Positions 14,701 to 20,458 of a stretch of 20,649 nt of DNA are shown here, in pieces (the stretch's first letter is position 1; every line of letters begins with the position of its first letter). Under the pieces are notes generated by a model, which was given only the letters and a program-made list of their open reading frames with translations, did no database searches and was not told the origin of the DNA. This DNA comes from a virus. The stretch covers positions 1-20,649 of the IMG/VR virus record IMGVR_UViG_3300037635_000087, one strand, 5' to 3'. Both the position numbers and the translations under genes were made by a program.

Positions 14701-17576
14701 TTGCTAAAGATGGGTGGGAAATATACGATAGAGACTATGTTAATGCTTTGAAAAAAGCATATAGGGATGTGTATGATGTTGAGGTACAACAACAAGGCTC
14801 TTCTGTGCAAGAAGCTATAGAAGAAATATTTGGTGGGCAAGCTACACAAGAATCTACTAATCCTTACATGAATGCAAAAGTAAATGTTAAAAATGTTTTG
14901 AATCAAGATTTTCATGCACAAAGATTATATGGAGAAAACTACGCAGAGTTATTAGATAACGAAAGATTTACTGTAGATGAAGTTATTGAGAGAACAAGAA
15001 TAGAAATTAATAATCGTAGAGGTACAAATTTACTTACTAGAAGTGCGTTTAAACAAGGTGCTAGATTATTAAATAAAGGTGCGCCTACTAAAAAACATCA
15101 GTCAAGATTTAAAGTACCTGTATTTACATATGATGGCACAGAAAAAATGGTGGCTAAACAAGTCTATAAATATTCTAGTACACCAGCAGATGCACAAAGA
15201 GCAAACATTTGGAAAAGAGCAACAGATTTCTTGGGCAACTTAGGTAGCACAAAATACTTTAGTGGTTTAGGTGGTTTGCCTGAAATGAAAGAGTATATGA
15301 AACTTAGATATATTACTGGAGGTAGGATAAGAGAAATAGAAAGAGTTGCTACTAAATTTTATGATGATTTAAAACCTTACTTAAGTCCTGTGGAATCTAA
15401 TTTAACAGAGCAACAAATAAGAACTAACAAAGAACAATTAAATGCTTACATGGAAGGTGGTAAAAATGCAGATGTAAATTTAATTGCTGATACTAAGTTA
15501 AGAAAAATAGCAGAAGATAGTAAGAAAGCTATAGATAAAGTTGGTATTTTATTAGTAAACAATGGATTGTTACCTCAATCTAAATTTGAAGAAAATCGTG
15601 GCAGTTATTTACCAAGATTGTATATGAAACATATTCTTAATAATCCAAGTGGAGAAAGACTAGCTTATTTAAGATCAAGAAAAGATTTATCAGATGAAGC
15701 CAGTATGATATTAGGTGACATACAAGAATTGTCTCCTGAATACAGAATATTAAAAGGTATAGAAAGACCTTTAAGAGATATGCAAATTTTAGATTTCTTT
15801 AATGAAGTTTCTAAAAATAAAAAATGGGCAATACGTGATGGCGATATGCTTGTAGATATAGAGCAAGGTGGAGTTAAGAAAAAAGTAAGTGCTTTATGGA
15901 TGCTTGAAGAGGCTTCAAGACTTAGAGAGCAAGCTAATTATTTTAGAGAACGTGAGCCAGCACAAGCAGATCAAATGGATCAAATTGCTAAAGGTTATGA
16001 AGAAGTAGCTGGACCAGTAGCAGAAGCTTTAAATTTTGGTAATGCAAAACCATTAAATGAATTGTTTGTACGTATACCAACTAGCAAACACTATGGTGCT
16101 TTGCGTGGTGTAGCAGTAAGAAAAGAAATTTATGATGACATTATAGGCACATATGATTTGGGTGATGGTGACAATGCTTTCAGTAAAGCTATAGCTACTA
16201 TGGAGAAAGGAACTAGCATATGGAAGTTATTAAAAGTACCTTTAAATCCACCAACTGTAGTGCGTAATATAGGTTCTAACATGATACTTATGAATTTAGT
16301 AGGTGGAATACCTATACATAAAGTCATGCCTAGAATGGTACAAGCTATGTCTGAAATAAGAAACAATGGTAAACATTGGAAGATAGCACAAAAATATGGA
16401 ATAGAAGGTACTGCTTTTACATCTGCTGAAATGTATAAAGTAGAACAATCTTTCATTGATTTATTACAAGAGAATCACCCAATGGGTAGCATAACTCGTT
16501 TCTTTGATCCTAGAATAGCAACTAATAAATTATTTAAAAAAGCTGGTGATGTGTATCAATGGACAGAATCTGTAGGTAAAACAGCAATAATTATTGATGC
16601 TATGGAAAGACAAAATTTAAATGAATTTGATTCATTTTCGTTAGCACAAAAAGCTTTGTTTGATTATTCAGATGTACCAAAGGCAGGTAAATTATTTAGG
16701 AAAGCACCTATAGGTATGCCTTTCTTTACGTTTTACTATAAAGCATTTCCTGCATTGGTTGAAACAGCAATTAATCATCCATTTAGATTTGCTCCATATA
16801 TAGCTTTATCAGCTGGACTTACAGCTTTAACTGCATATGCATTTGGATTTGAAGATGATGAAGAAGAAAAATTAGTAAAAAGATTAGCACCTTATTTACG
16901 TGATAGAACTGGTGTATATCCTTTGCCTTATAAAGATAGTGATGGAAGATATCAATTTATAGATATAGGTTATTTCTTTCCTTGGACTATGTATACAGAT
17001 TTAATTAAAGATGTATCTAATGGTAAATTTAGTGAAGCACAAAGAACAACAGGATTTTTATCAGGACCTTTTTCAGATATATTCTTAGCATTAAAAACAA
17101 ACAAAGACCCTTTTACACAAAGAACTATATGGGATGAGCGTGATCCAGTACAAGATAGAATGATGAATGTTTTATCTTATACATGGAGTTTAGGTATGCC
17201 ATCATGGATTACACCTAATGGTGCTATAAGCAAAACAGTAAATGCATTCCAAGATATACCAAGAACAAATGGCAGTCCATCAGATACTGTACCTCAAGCA
17301 TTGTTAAGATTTGTAGGGGTAAATGTATATGGACTTGATACAGAAGAAACTGTAAGAAGAAATATAAAACAAATGAAACAAGAGATTCAAAACATTAAAC
17401 AAAGACATGTATATAGAATGGCAAATGAATCTTTAACAGCAGAAGAAAGAGAATCAGCTGACTTAAGATACTATGAACTTTTAATGCGTAAGATAAATGA
17501 ATTGCAACAGTATCAAGTTGATACAGCAATACCAAAATATATATTAGATAAGCAAAGTAAATTCCAAGATGGATAG
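8766..17576 (+). CDS. Giant polyvalent ejected internal virion protein
   Basis: A 2936-aa protein in one uninterrupted frame, more than twice the length of T7 gp16 (1318 aa), in the position where podoviruses encode the large ejected core protein. Seen in order: a duplicated DPFDIF/DPFDVF motif at the N terminus; a Gly/Ala hydrophobic region around residues 146-210 (TGQALGSVLGFVGTTIGTGG); a coiled coil around 440-510; a zinc-peptidase motif H968-E-A-V-H972 with E1015/E1016 (FEEAVA) as likely third ligand; a block near 1155-1260 and another near 1594-1750 with E1650-E-I-Q-S-D1655 and GFPKPNMNKWVDFV/VNEGYDGIAMS, both typical of phage 'large polyvalent protein' modules; and a C-terminal part with PPTVVRNIGSNMILMNLVGG near 2495-2514 and a probable membrane helix at 2676-2697 just before FEDDEEE. 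I infer entry into the host with the DNA and formation or modification of the envelope channel. No lytic transglycosylase motif was recognised. Stop overlaps the lysozyme start by 8 nt. Confidence 0.72.
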   Translation: MAQPPDKPIDPFDIFGGYSPLSTQAPDPFDVFNTDARQVTTPQKPTVDENFYNYPMFGMEKEQFTKEENDWIDALIDAPLDFARGGARGIAQTIPLLGEGVWGLLDLATNLSGKEDWLNPKESEFIKRMDELREAIGYEDSVAGKTGQALGSVLGFVGTTIGTGGAGAAGRLGAGYNALKAGELTAGTAIKSLGAATQLAAPGAAVGVSEASGRMREFEKESGEDLSIADRNLAYSLGIPLGTTEILPIVRPLSILFSKITRRGLPKETIDGYMDLARSAVITGTAEGTQEALASIGQDAIAKGVYNESQAIGESIASDFGYGGGAGAIFDLGVNLLTKGRTRQRGPDEPVEEDAGLSGEEAAEVEIESTPVGGQSPIEQFTGSDEIVLNSELVTPTEVEPAPLNEDVLTSTAQSPVEEVEAKAEALKDQTPNIPEVEQQIKQEAVRQLQQPISPELQDNLNQELELERQIQELEDADKLDDADTVKQQLIDLRTKQNDLIKKDKVPIKRSALTQTFNKPDGETLIARFPDIESTNTYLGKNARRTKNKLDITTPAYGQFKQLYDAYVTEEISKTYNNDTNEIKLNSFKDFVAQEQGSVQAEDILSQLNFRNINANDNTFKNFIYLETNKTNLKDLTGLERKRVFKQIQGLPKQDKPSTSIDEAFIKSRDNTEAFTKAQAIKDRQKELVNRYKSSELRQMAISAGVSESFIQDRVGAASKERIAQGIARQEINNQISAEENYEQTASRQIPNVLVNKVKTPAVQKNKGLQQYSVLYPDGKRIKTLVPANVETAEAKELAAQQTFSERLELLIEENKTKNVAPDASNQDFIQALTSSLYKSGDPLAELLRVAGPQVKQSRTPAAQTEQVQILKEDAPLLEVPNMKGINYQGNLYKFKDNINSSDTVMNLKRIAKRSFPDADIVAVDNLFNEEGEAIAGVTLGDMIAINLETNPETGRPRFASPTDTIYHEAVHYFINNNYFSPEAIQVLNQNTDKIMSIARVKLQQENLPSDVTFEEAVAIASAYYNETKLQGRTPFEFTPGIRRFFEPIFKYFNQVAKYFTGKKYRKLEDVFDAVRTGDLYQDAVDNPKILSPPQQKFTLEMFARNPNQAVGPYKGGDLSSGMNLEYNAERRMQPLYSKTPARPYGVNDIKVSQIGLVDSRLNEAVKDTKTKSAKAKDWLQPLKKKPGRFKLAGSNIEFSKDDLLDTGLKDYLDRIDKEFEQNPIDVPISNIKDYLKTNQGIVAVTILGKNQTNILTPSLTSEKEIVNYFEREIDQANKDIDEITKEIQSHLVNKEKLHDEFTYMYAIPIEDQASGAFHNLITNIDYIENAYKKLNINNSKSVIENNFDLIRQQLNVTTKSPDIDFSPNNSEKTNQAIRELTLNGRILEDIDALTKADPEQHLEKFLVALYNQQIASDPLISALEELYNENGKSYDINIEQAVNQDFDEFLSVEPDSKFYSDVLTLKRLVIRRTEARARYDYYDSMLYGDNLDYNPTTLATNTTQYQDYPRFNIDTTNAKFNALQQLRAKAIRDGNVNKTAQEIKIAESTGIPLTKAVPSARELIDFQAKGTFNLNVADEALDNPQDQVVQASNHRELLFSWNPTTPTKKYYTAPHYQDAPVKNLFASARISDVQSLDDNGNVQKLLYIEEIQSDMYTDVMKAIKYFQEELNDGDPRKNNINNLTEDDVLDALMRFDLTSNMTAVPLIGFPKPNMNKWVDFVMKQLVQLQVNEGYDGIAMSTTAIQAERNSTSLQDQFNFISFYPSVNPKNIEVNNTEDGGIEIIHTPSNQKIKEEVLINENYFTPIEQRNVSIGSARILAAAQYFADTFSKDTNSYEFKQYVDHARLVGMTSGLVNQDITLPLEKSNTVYELELPETNYLNQTPQDNYKKGSIQDILPKNIYEIISGQILKGIRSDKQRADVNLIAANEYIQSQQTDQESSSPLVDTQRIQRNVDRQPIGAGYINFAAFNPNEMRQFFAKDGWEIYDRDYVNALKKAYRDVYDVEVQQQGSSVQEAIEEIFGGQATQESTNPYMNAKVNVKNVLNQDFHAQRLYGENYAELLDNERFTVDEVIERTRIEINNRRGTNLLTRSAFKQGARLLNKGAPTKKHQSRFKVPVFTYDGTEKMVAKQVYKYSSTPADAQRANIWKRATDFLGNLGSTKYFSGLGGLPEMKEYMKLRYITGGRIREIERVATKFYDDLKPYLSPVESNLTEQQIRTNKEQLNAYMEGGKNADVNLIADTKLRKIAEDSKKAIDKVGILLVNNGLLPQSKFEENRGSYLPRLYMKHILNNPSGERLAYLRSRKDLSDEASMILGDIQELSPEYRILKGIERPLRDMQILDFFNEVSKNKKWAIRDGDMLVDIEQGGVKKKVSALWMLEEASRLREQANYFREREPAQADQMDQIAKGYEEVAGPVAEALNFGNAKPLNELFVRIPTSKHYGALRGVAVRKEIYDDIIGTYDLGDGDNAFSKAIATMEKGTSIWKLLKVPLNPPTVVRNIGSNMILMNLVGGIPIHKVMPRMVQAMSEIRNNGKHWKIAQKYGIEGTAFTSAEMYKVEQSFIDLLQENHPMGSITRFFDPRIATNKLFKKAGDVYQWTESVGKTAIIIDAMERQNLNEFDSFSLAQKALFDYSDVPKAGKLFRKAPIGMPFFTFYYKAFPALVETAINHPFRFAPYIALSAGLTALTAYAFGFEDDEEEKLVKRLAPYLRDRTGVYPLPYKDSDGRYQFIDIGYFFPWTMYTDLIKDVSNGKFSEAQRTTGFLSGPFSDIFLALKTNKDPFTQRTIWDERDPVQDRMMNVLSYTWSLGMPSWITPNGAISKTVNAFQDIPRTNGSPSDTVPQALLRFVGVNVYGLDTEETVRRNIKQMKQEIQNIKQRHVYRMANESLTAEERESADLRYYELLMRKINELQQYQVDTAIPKYILDKQSKFQDG

Positions 17577-18006
17577 AGATAAATTAGTAAAAGAAATAAT
17601 ACAAGATGAAGGGTTTGAATATGAAATATATTTAGACCATTTAGGATACCCAACATTTGGTGTAGGTCATTTAATTATTCCTAAAGATAAAGAATATGGC
17701 ATGGATGTAGGCACACCAGTATCTGAAGAAAGAATACTAGAGTGTTTAAACGCTGACATAGACATAGTGTGTATGGAGTTAGATAGAAACATGTCATGGT
17801 GGAGAGACTTAGATGATGATAAACAAAGGGTTATGGCGAACATGGCTTTTAATTTAGGTCTACCTAGATTGGGAGGATTCAAAAAATTTTTGAAGGCTAT
17901 GGAGGAAGGAGATTTCCAAACAGCAGCTGTCGAAATGATGGATAGTAAATGGGCGACACAGGTAGGGAACAGAGCCAAAAGGTTGAGAGATAGAGTGGCA
18001 TCGTGA
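17569..18006 (+). CDS. Endolysin: T4-type lysozyme (GH24 muramidase)
   Basis: A 145-aa protein starting MDRDKLVKEIIQDEGF. It hydrolyses the MurNAc-GlcNAc bond of peptidoglycan. The catalytic triad of T4 lysozyme (E11, D20, T26) is present with the same spacing as E14, D23 and T29 in DEGFEYEIYLDHLGYPTFGV, followed by GHL. The second half also matches the family: RVMANMAFNLGLPRLGGFKK and SKWATQVGNRAKRL, corresponding to the ALINMVFQMG and SRWYNQTPNRAKR blocks of T4 lysozyme. The length is slightly below T4 (164 aa). There is no signal peptide or N-terminal membrane anchor, so release through a holin is expected; two candidates follow at once. The start overlaps the giant gene by 8 nt and the stop overlaps the next gene in GTGA. 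Confidence 0.93.
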   Translation: MDRDKLVKEIIQDEGFEYEIYLDHLGYPTFGVGHLIIPKDKEYGMDVGTPVSEERILECLNADIDIVCMELDRNMSWWRDLDDDKQRVMANMAFNLGLPRLGGFKKFLKAMEEGDFQTAAVEMMDSKWATQVGNRAKRLRDRVAS

Positions 18007-18299
18007 CAGAAGCATTTGATCTGATAGCTAAGCTAGGACTGCCTATAGCTAGTGGATTGATAATGGCTTTCTTTATATTCTTAGTTATGAAACAACTCAT
18101 GGATGGTCTAGTAGATGAGATCAAAACCATAGAGGGTATATCTAAGATGCTTATAACAAGAGCATCAACAATGAACAACGACATCATACGTATAGATACC
18201 AGTGTATCTAGCGCACTTAACATATCGCCAGACCTAGAACGTATAGCTAGAGCAGAGAACTTTGTAGAGGATGGCAGTATAGATGCAAGGCGAGACTGA
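18003..18299 (+). CDS. Holin-like protein 1 (one membrane helix plus coiled coil)
   Basis: A 98-aa protein with a GTG start at 18003 that overlaps the lysozyme stop (GTGA). Residues about 9-32 form one strong membrane segment (LAKLGLPIASGLIMAFFIFL region, ending VMKQLM); the remainder is a soluble amphipathic helix with heptad-like spacing (DEIKTIEGISKMLITRAS, then NNDIIRIDTSVSSAL). Short N terminus, one membrane helix and a charged coiled coil is the layout of BhlA/UviB-type and other small holin-like proteins. Its place directly behind a signal-less endolysin supports a holin or antiholin role. It resembles the next protein in layout and in the 'D/N-x-D-x-I-R' block, suggesting a tandem duplication. 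The function is inferred from context. TGATG junction with the next gene. Confidence 0.68.
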   Translation: MTEAFDLIAKLGLPIASGLIMAFFIFLVMKQLMDGLVDEIKTIEGISKMLITRASTMNNDIIRIDTSVSSALNISPDLERIARAENFVEDGSIDARRD

Positions 18300-18553
18300 T
18301 GGATATAGCAAAGATAGTACAAGACTTTGGTTTTCCTGTGGTCATGGTAGTAGGTTTAGGATATTTCGTATACTTTGTATGGCAGACTATAACCAATAAG
18401 ATAGACCCAGCAGTTGCTGAAATGAAAACAACAATCATTAGGCTAACCGACCAGCTTAGATTGTTAGATCAAGATATGATTCGTTTACAACAAAAGGTAA
18501 ACACAGTCTTAGAACTTAAAGAAAAAGAAAAGGAAGATGCAAAACAACGATAA
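18299..18553 (+). CDS. Holin-like protein 2 (BhlA/UviB-like layout)
   Basis: An 84-aa protein starting MDIAKIVQDFGFPVVMVVGL. One membrane helix spans about residues 11-31 (FPVVMVVGLGYFVYFVWQTI). A cytoplasmic or periplasmic coiled coil follows (MKTTIIRLTDQLRLLDQDMI, then RLQQKVNTVLELKEKEKEDA), ending in a highly charged tail. Proteins of this shape (about 70-90 aa, N-terminal helix, coiled coil containing 'L-D-x-D-x-I-R-L') are frequent next to endolysins in marine phages and are usually called holin-like. It could be the holin, with the preceding protein as antiholin, or the reverse. It overlaps the csgF-like gene by 17 nt, tying the lysis genes to the curli-type cassette. Confidence 0.68.
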   Translation: MDIAKIVQDFGFPVVMVVGLGYFVYFVWQTITNKIDPAVAEMKTTIIRLTDQLRLLDQDMIRLQQKVNTVLELKEKEKEDAKQR

Positions 18554-19004
18554 TATATTTGCGATTGTAGGTATAACATTGGTGTTATTAGTTGTAGTAG
18601 CACAACAGTTACAGTCTGATGAAATGGTGCATCAATTTAAAAATCCTAGCTTCTCAGGTGTTGGTACATCCAGTCATTATTTAACTATAGAAAACCAAGA
18701 GTTCTCTAGGAAAGAAGCTATACGTGAAGAGATACAAGCTTATGTAGAAGAACTAGAAAGGGAAGCTGATAACACTACGTTAGCTAGATTTATACGTAAC
18801 CTAGAGAGTAGAATATACGCACAACTAAGCAGACAGTTAGTAGATAGTTTGTTTGGAGAGACTGCATCTGAGTTTGGTATCCTAGAACTAGAAGGCAACA
18901 CCATAGAATACAAAGTAGAGGATGACAAAGTAACACTTATAATTACAGATGAAGAAGGCAATACAACAGAAATTACTGTACCTCTTGGTTCTTTTACTTT
19001 CTAG
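18537..19004 (+). CDS. csgF: CsgF-like curli assembly protein
   Basis: A 155-aa protein starting MQNNDNIFAIVGITLVLLVV. In curli systems CsgF is exported, binds the CsgG pore with its N terminus inside the channel and helps the nucleator attach. Residues 7-26 are a hydrophobic Sec-type segment, though without a basic n-region. The E. coli CsgF mature N terminus GTMTFQFRNPNFGGNP is matched by DEMVHQFKNPSFSGVG at residues 28-43. The middle (IYAQLSRQLVDSLFGETA) fits the E. coli FTQAIQSQILGGLL region, and the C terminus (GNTIEYKVEDDKVTLIITDE, then TTEITVPLGSF) matches [20 protein letters not shown] and TSTIQV. AAGGAAG directly precedes the ATG, closer than usual. The last 56 nt also encode the CsgG signal peptide in another frame. 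Leu CTA codons are more frequent than in the upstream giant gene. Identity is fairly sure. Confidence 0.88.
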   Translation: MQNNDNIFAIVGITLVLLVVVAQQLQSDEMVHQFKNPSFSGVGTSSHYLTIENQEFSRKEAIREEIQAYVEELEREADNTTLARFIRNLESRIYAQLSRQLVDSLFGETASEFGILELEGNTIEYKVEDDKVTLIITDEEGNTTEITVPLGSFTF

Positions 19005-19755
19005 TTGTTCATTAATCATACCCCCATTAGATAATGGGTTGCCCCCGATAAGGAACATTGAGCCAGCAGAAGTTGGTTCTCTATTAACTAAACTAGCAGA
19101 AGTATCTAAACCTGAACGCAAACCTGTAGTAGCTATATATCCTTCCTCGTTTAAAGATAATACAGGACAGCGTAGAAGTAACAGTCAATATGCTAGTTTT
19201 AGTACAGCAGTAACACAAGCACCTGATGCATATCTTATTAGAGCATTACAACACTCAAATGTATTTGATGTAGTAGAGCGTACAGGACTAGATAATCTTA
19301 CTAAAGAACGACAGATTATACGTACAACTCGTGATTCATTTGATGAAAAACAAAAAGTAAAACCTTTATTGTTTGCTGGTTTATTAATGGAAGGTGGTGT
19401 TGTAAGTTATGAAACCAATGTTAAATCAGGCGGTGCTGGTGCAAGATACTTAGGTATAGGTGCATCAAAACAATATAGACAGGACTCAGTTACTATATCT
19501 TTACGTACAGTTTCAGTAAGCACAGGTAAAATATTGTTAGAAGTATTAGTAACTAAGTCAATTCTTAGTGCATCTATCTCTTCAGATGTGTTCAGATTTT
19601 ATACAAATAATACCGAATTAGTTGAAATTGAAAGTGGTATAGTAGAGAATGAGTCTATAAATATTGCTTTGCAGATGGCTATTGAGTTAGCAGTTCTACA
19701 AACAATAGAGGAGGGTTATGAAAAAGGTTATTGGAAACAAAAAGACCACACTTAA
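18949..19755 (+). CDS. csgG: CsgG-like outer-membrane secretion lipoprotein
   Basis: A 268-aa protein (E. coli CsgG is 277 aa). CsgG forms a nonameric outer-membrane channel that exports unfolded curli subunits. The N terminus MKKAIQQKLLYLLVLLLSSC is a lipoprotein signal with lipobox L17-S-S-C20, fixing the start within csgF. Family blocks: SFSTAV at residues 83-88 next to the constriction loop, LQHSNVFDVVERTGLDNLTK, ERQIIRTTRD, FAGLLMEGGVVSYETN, then NVKSGGAGARYLGIGASKQY at 157-176, which is nearly the E. coli VKSGGVGARYFGIGADTQY. RTVSVSTGKILLEVLVTKSI and VFRFY follow, and the C terminus MAIELAVLQTIEEGYEKGYW matches the E. coli end. In the constriction loop Phe56 (E. coli mature numbering) is kept while Asn55 is replaced by Ser and the loop is one residue longer. 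The gene overlaps the curlin-like gene by 38 nt. Confidence 0.95.
   Translation: MKKAIQQKLLYLLVLLLSSCSLIIPPLDNGLPPIRNIEPAEVGSLLTKLAEVSKPERKPVVAIYPSSFKDNTGQRRSNSQYASFSTAVTQAPDAYLIRALQHSNVFDVVERTGLDNLTKERQIIRTTRDSFDEKQKVKPLLFAGLLMEGGVVSYETNVKSGGAGARYLGIGASKQYRQDSVTISLRTVSVSTGKILLEVLVTKSILSASISSDVFRFYTNNTELVEIESGIVENESINIALQMAIELAVLQTIEEGYEKGYWKQKDHT
19709..19714 (+). promoter_or_regulatory. Strong Shine-Dalgarno of the curlin-like gene
   Basis: AGGAGG, within a longer GAGGAGGG at 19708-19715, lies just before the ATG at 19718 and inside the csgG-like coding sequence. It is the strongest Shine-Dalgarno noticed in the window, suggesting a high translation rate for the putative secreted substrate. 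Confidence 0.75.
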
Positions 19756-20458
19756 TTTATTGTTTCTACTAATATCTTTTAGCGTATATACAGCTGACAA
19801 TGAAGTATACATAGATCAGTCAGGTGCAACATCTAACTTAGATATAGAACAAGTTGGCGGTGGTGGTAATATTATTGGTGGATCAGATGCTACAGCTGGT
19901 GCTTCTAATATGACTCCATTGGATTTAGATGGTGCAACTATGACGCTAGACATATTACAGAAAGGTGCATCAAATAAATTTCTTGGTGATATATGGGCAG
20001 ATACTTATACAGGTTACTTCTCATTTATAGGTGATAGTAATACATTCAATATGTCTACTGATGAAACTAATGCCACAGGTGCAGATGGTTCTAATGTAAA
20101 CGTACAGGTTACAGGTAATACAAATACTATGACACTTAATCATGCTATGACTGCACTAGCAGCAAACTTAGATTTAGATTGGATTGTACAAGGTGGGGGT
20201 AATAGTATTACAGCAGCCATAGATGTAGATGGTGCTACTAACTACATGGATATTGATGGTAATGATAATACTGTAACCTATGATGGCGATGGATATGCTG
20301 GTGGTTATTTCTACTTAGATCATACAGGTGGATCAAGAACTTTCAACATAGACCAAGAATCAACTCAAGATAATGACTGGCTCAAGATTACATCTTCTGG
20401 CTCTAATGGCACAGTTTGTGTTACTCAGTCAGACTCAGGAAATTCATTCGTCTGTTGA
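19718..20458 (+). CDS. Exported curlin-like repeat protein, candidate CsgG substrate
   Basis: A 246-aa protein starting MKKVIGNKKTTLNLLFLLIS. Residues 1-26 are a typical Sec signal peptide (basic n-region, hydrophobic core, probable cleavage after VYTA). The mature part is Asn/Asp/Gly/Thr/Ser-rich, low in charge and built of irregular repeats in which Gln or Gly precedes a Gly-x-x-Asn turn: DQSGATSN, EQVGGGGN, LQKGASN, VTGNTN, VQGGGN, VDGATN, DGNDN, DQESTQDN. This is the style of curlin (CsgA/CsgB) repeats, where Gln-x-Gly-x-x-Asn lines stack into an amyloid beta-solenoid, although here the spacing is less regular and the protein is longer than E. coli CsgA (151 aa). Two cysteines (234 and 246) at the very C terminus could form a disulfide. 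It sits directly behind csgG with a strong ribosome binding site. A curli-type fibre subunit is inferred; a non-amyloid beta-helix is possible. Confidence 0.78.
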   Translation: MKKVIGNKKTTLNLLFLLISFSVYTADNEVYIDQSGATSNLDIEQVGGGGNIIGGSDATAGASNMTPLDLDGATMTLDILQKGASNKFLGDIWADTYTGYFSFIGDSNTFNMSTDETNATGADGSNVNVQVTGNTNTMTLNHAMTALAANLDLDWIVQGGGNSITAAIDVDGATNYMDIDGNDNTVTYDGDGYAGGYFYLDHTGGSRTFNIDQESTQDNDWLKITSSGSNGTVCVTQSDSGNSFVC

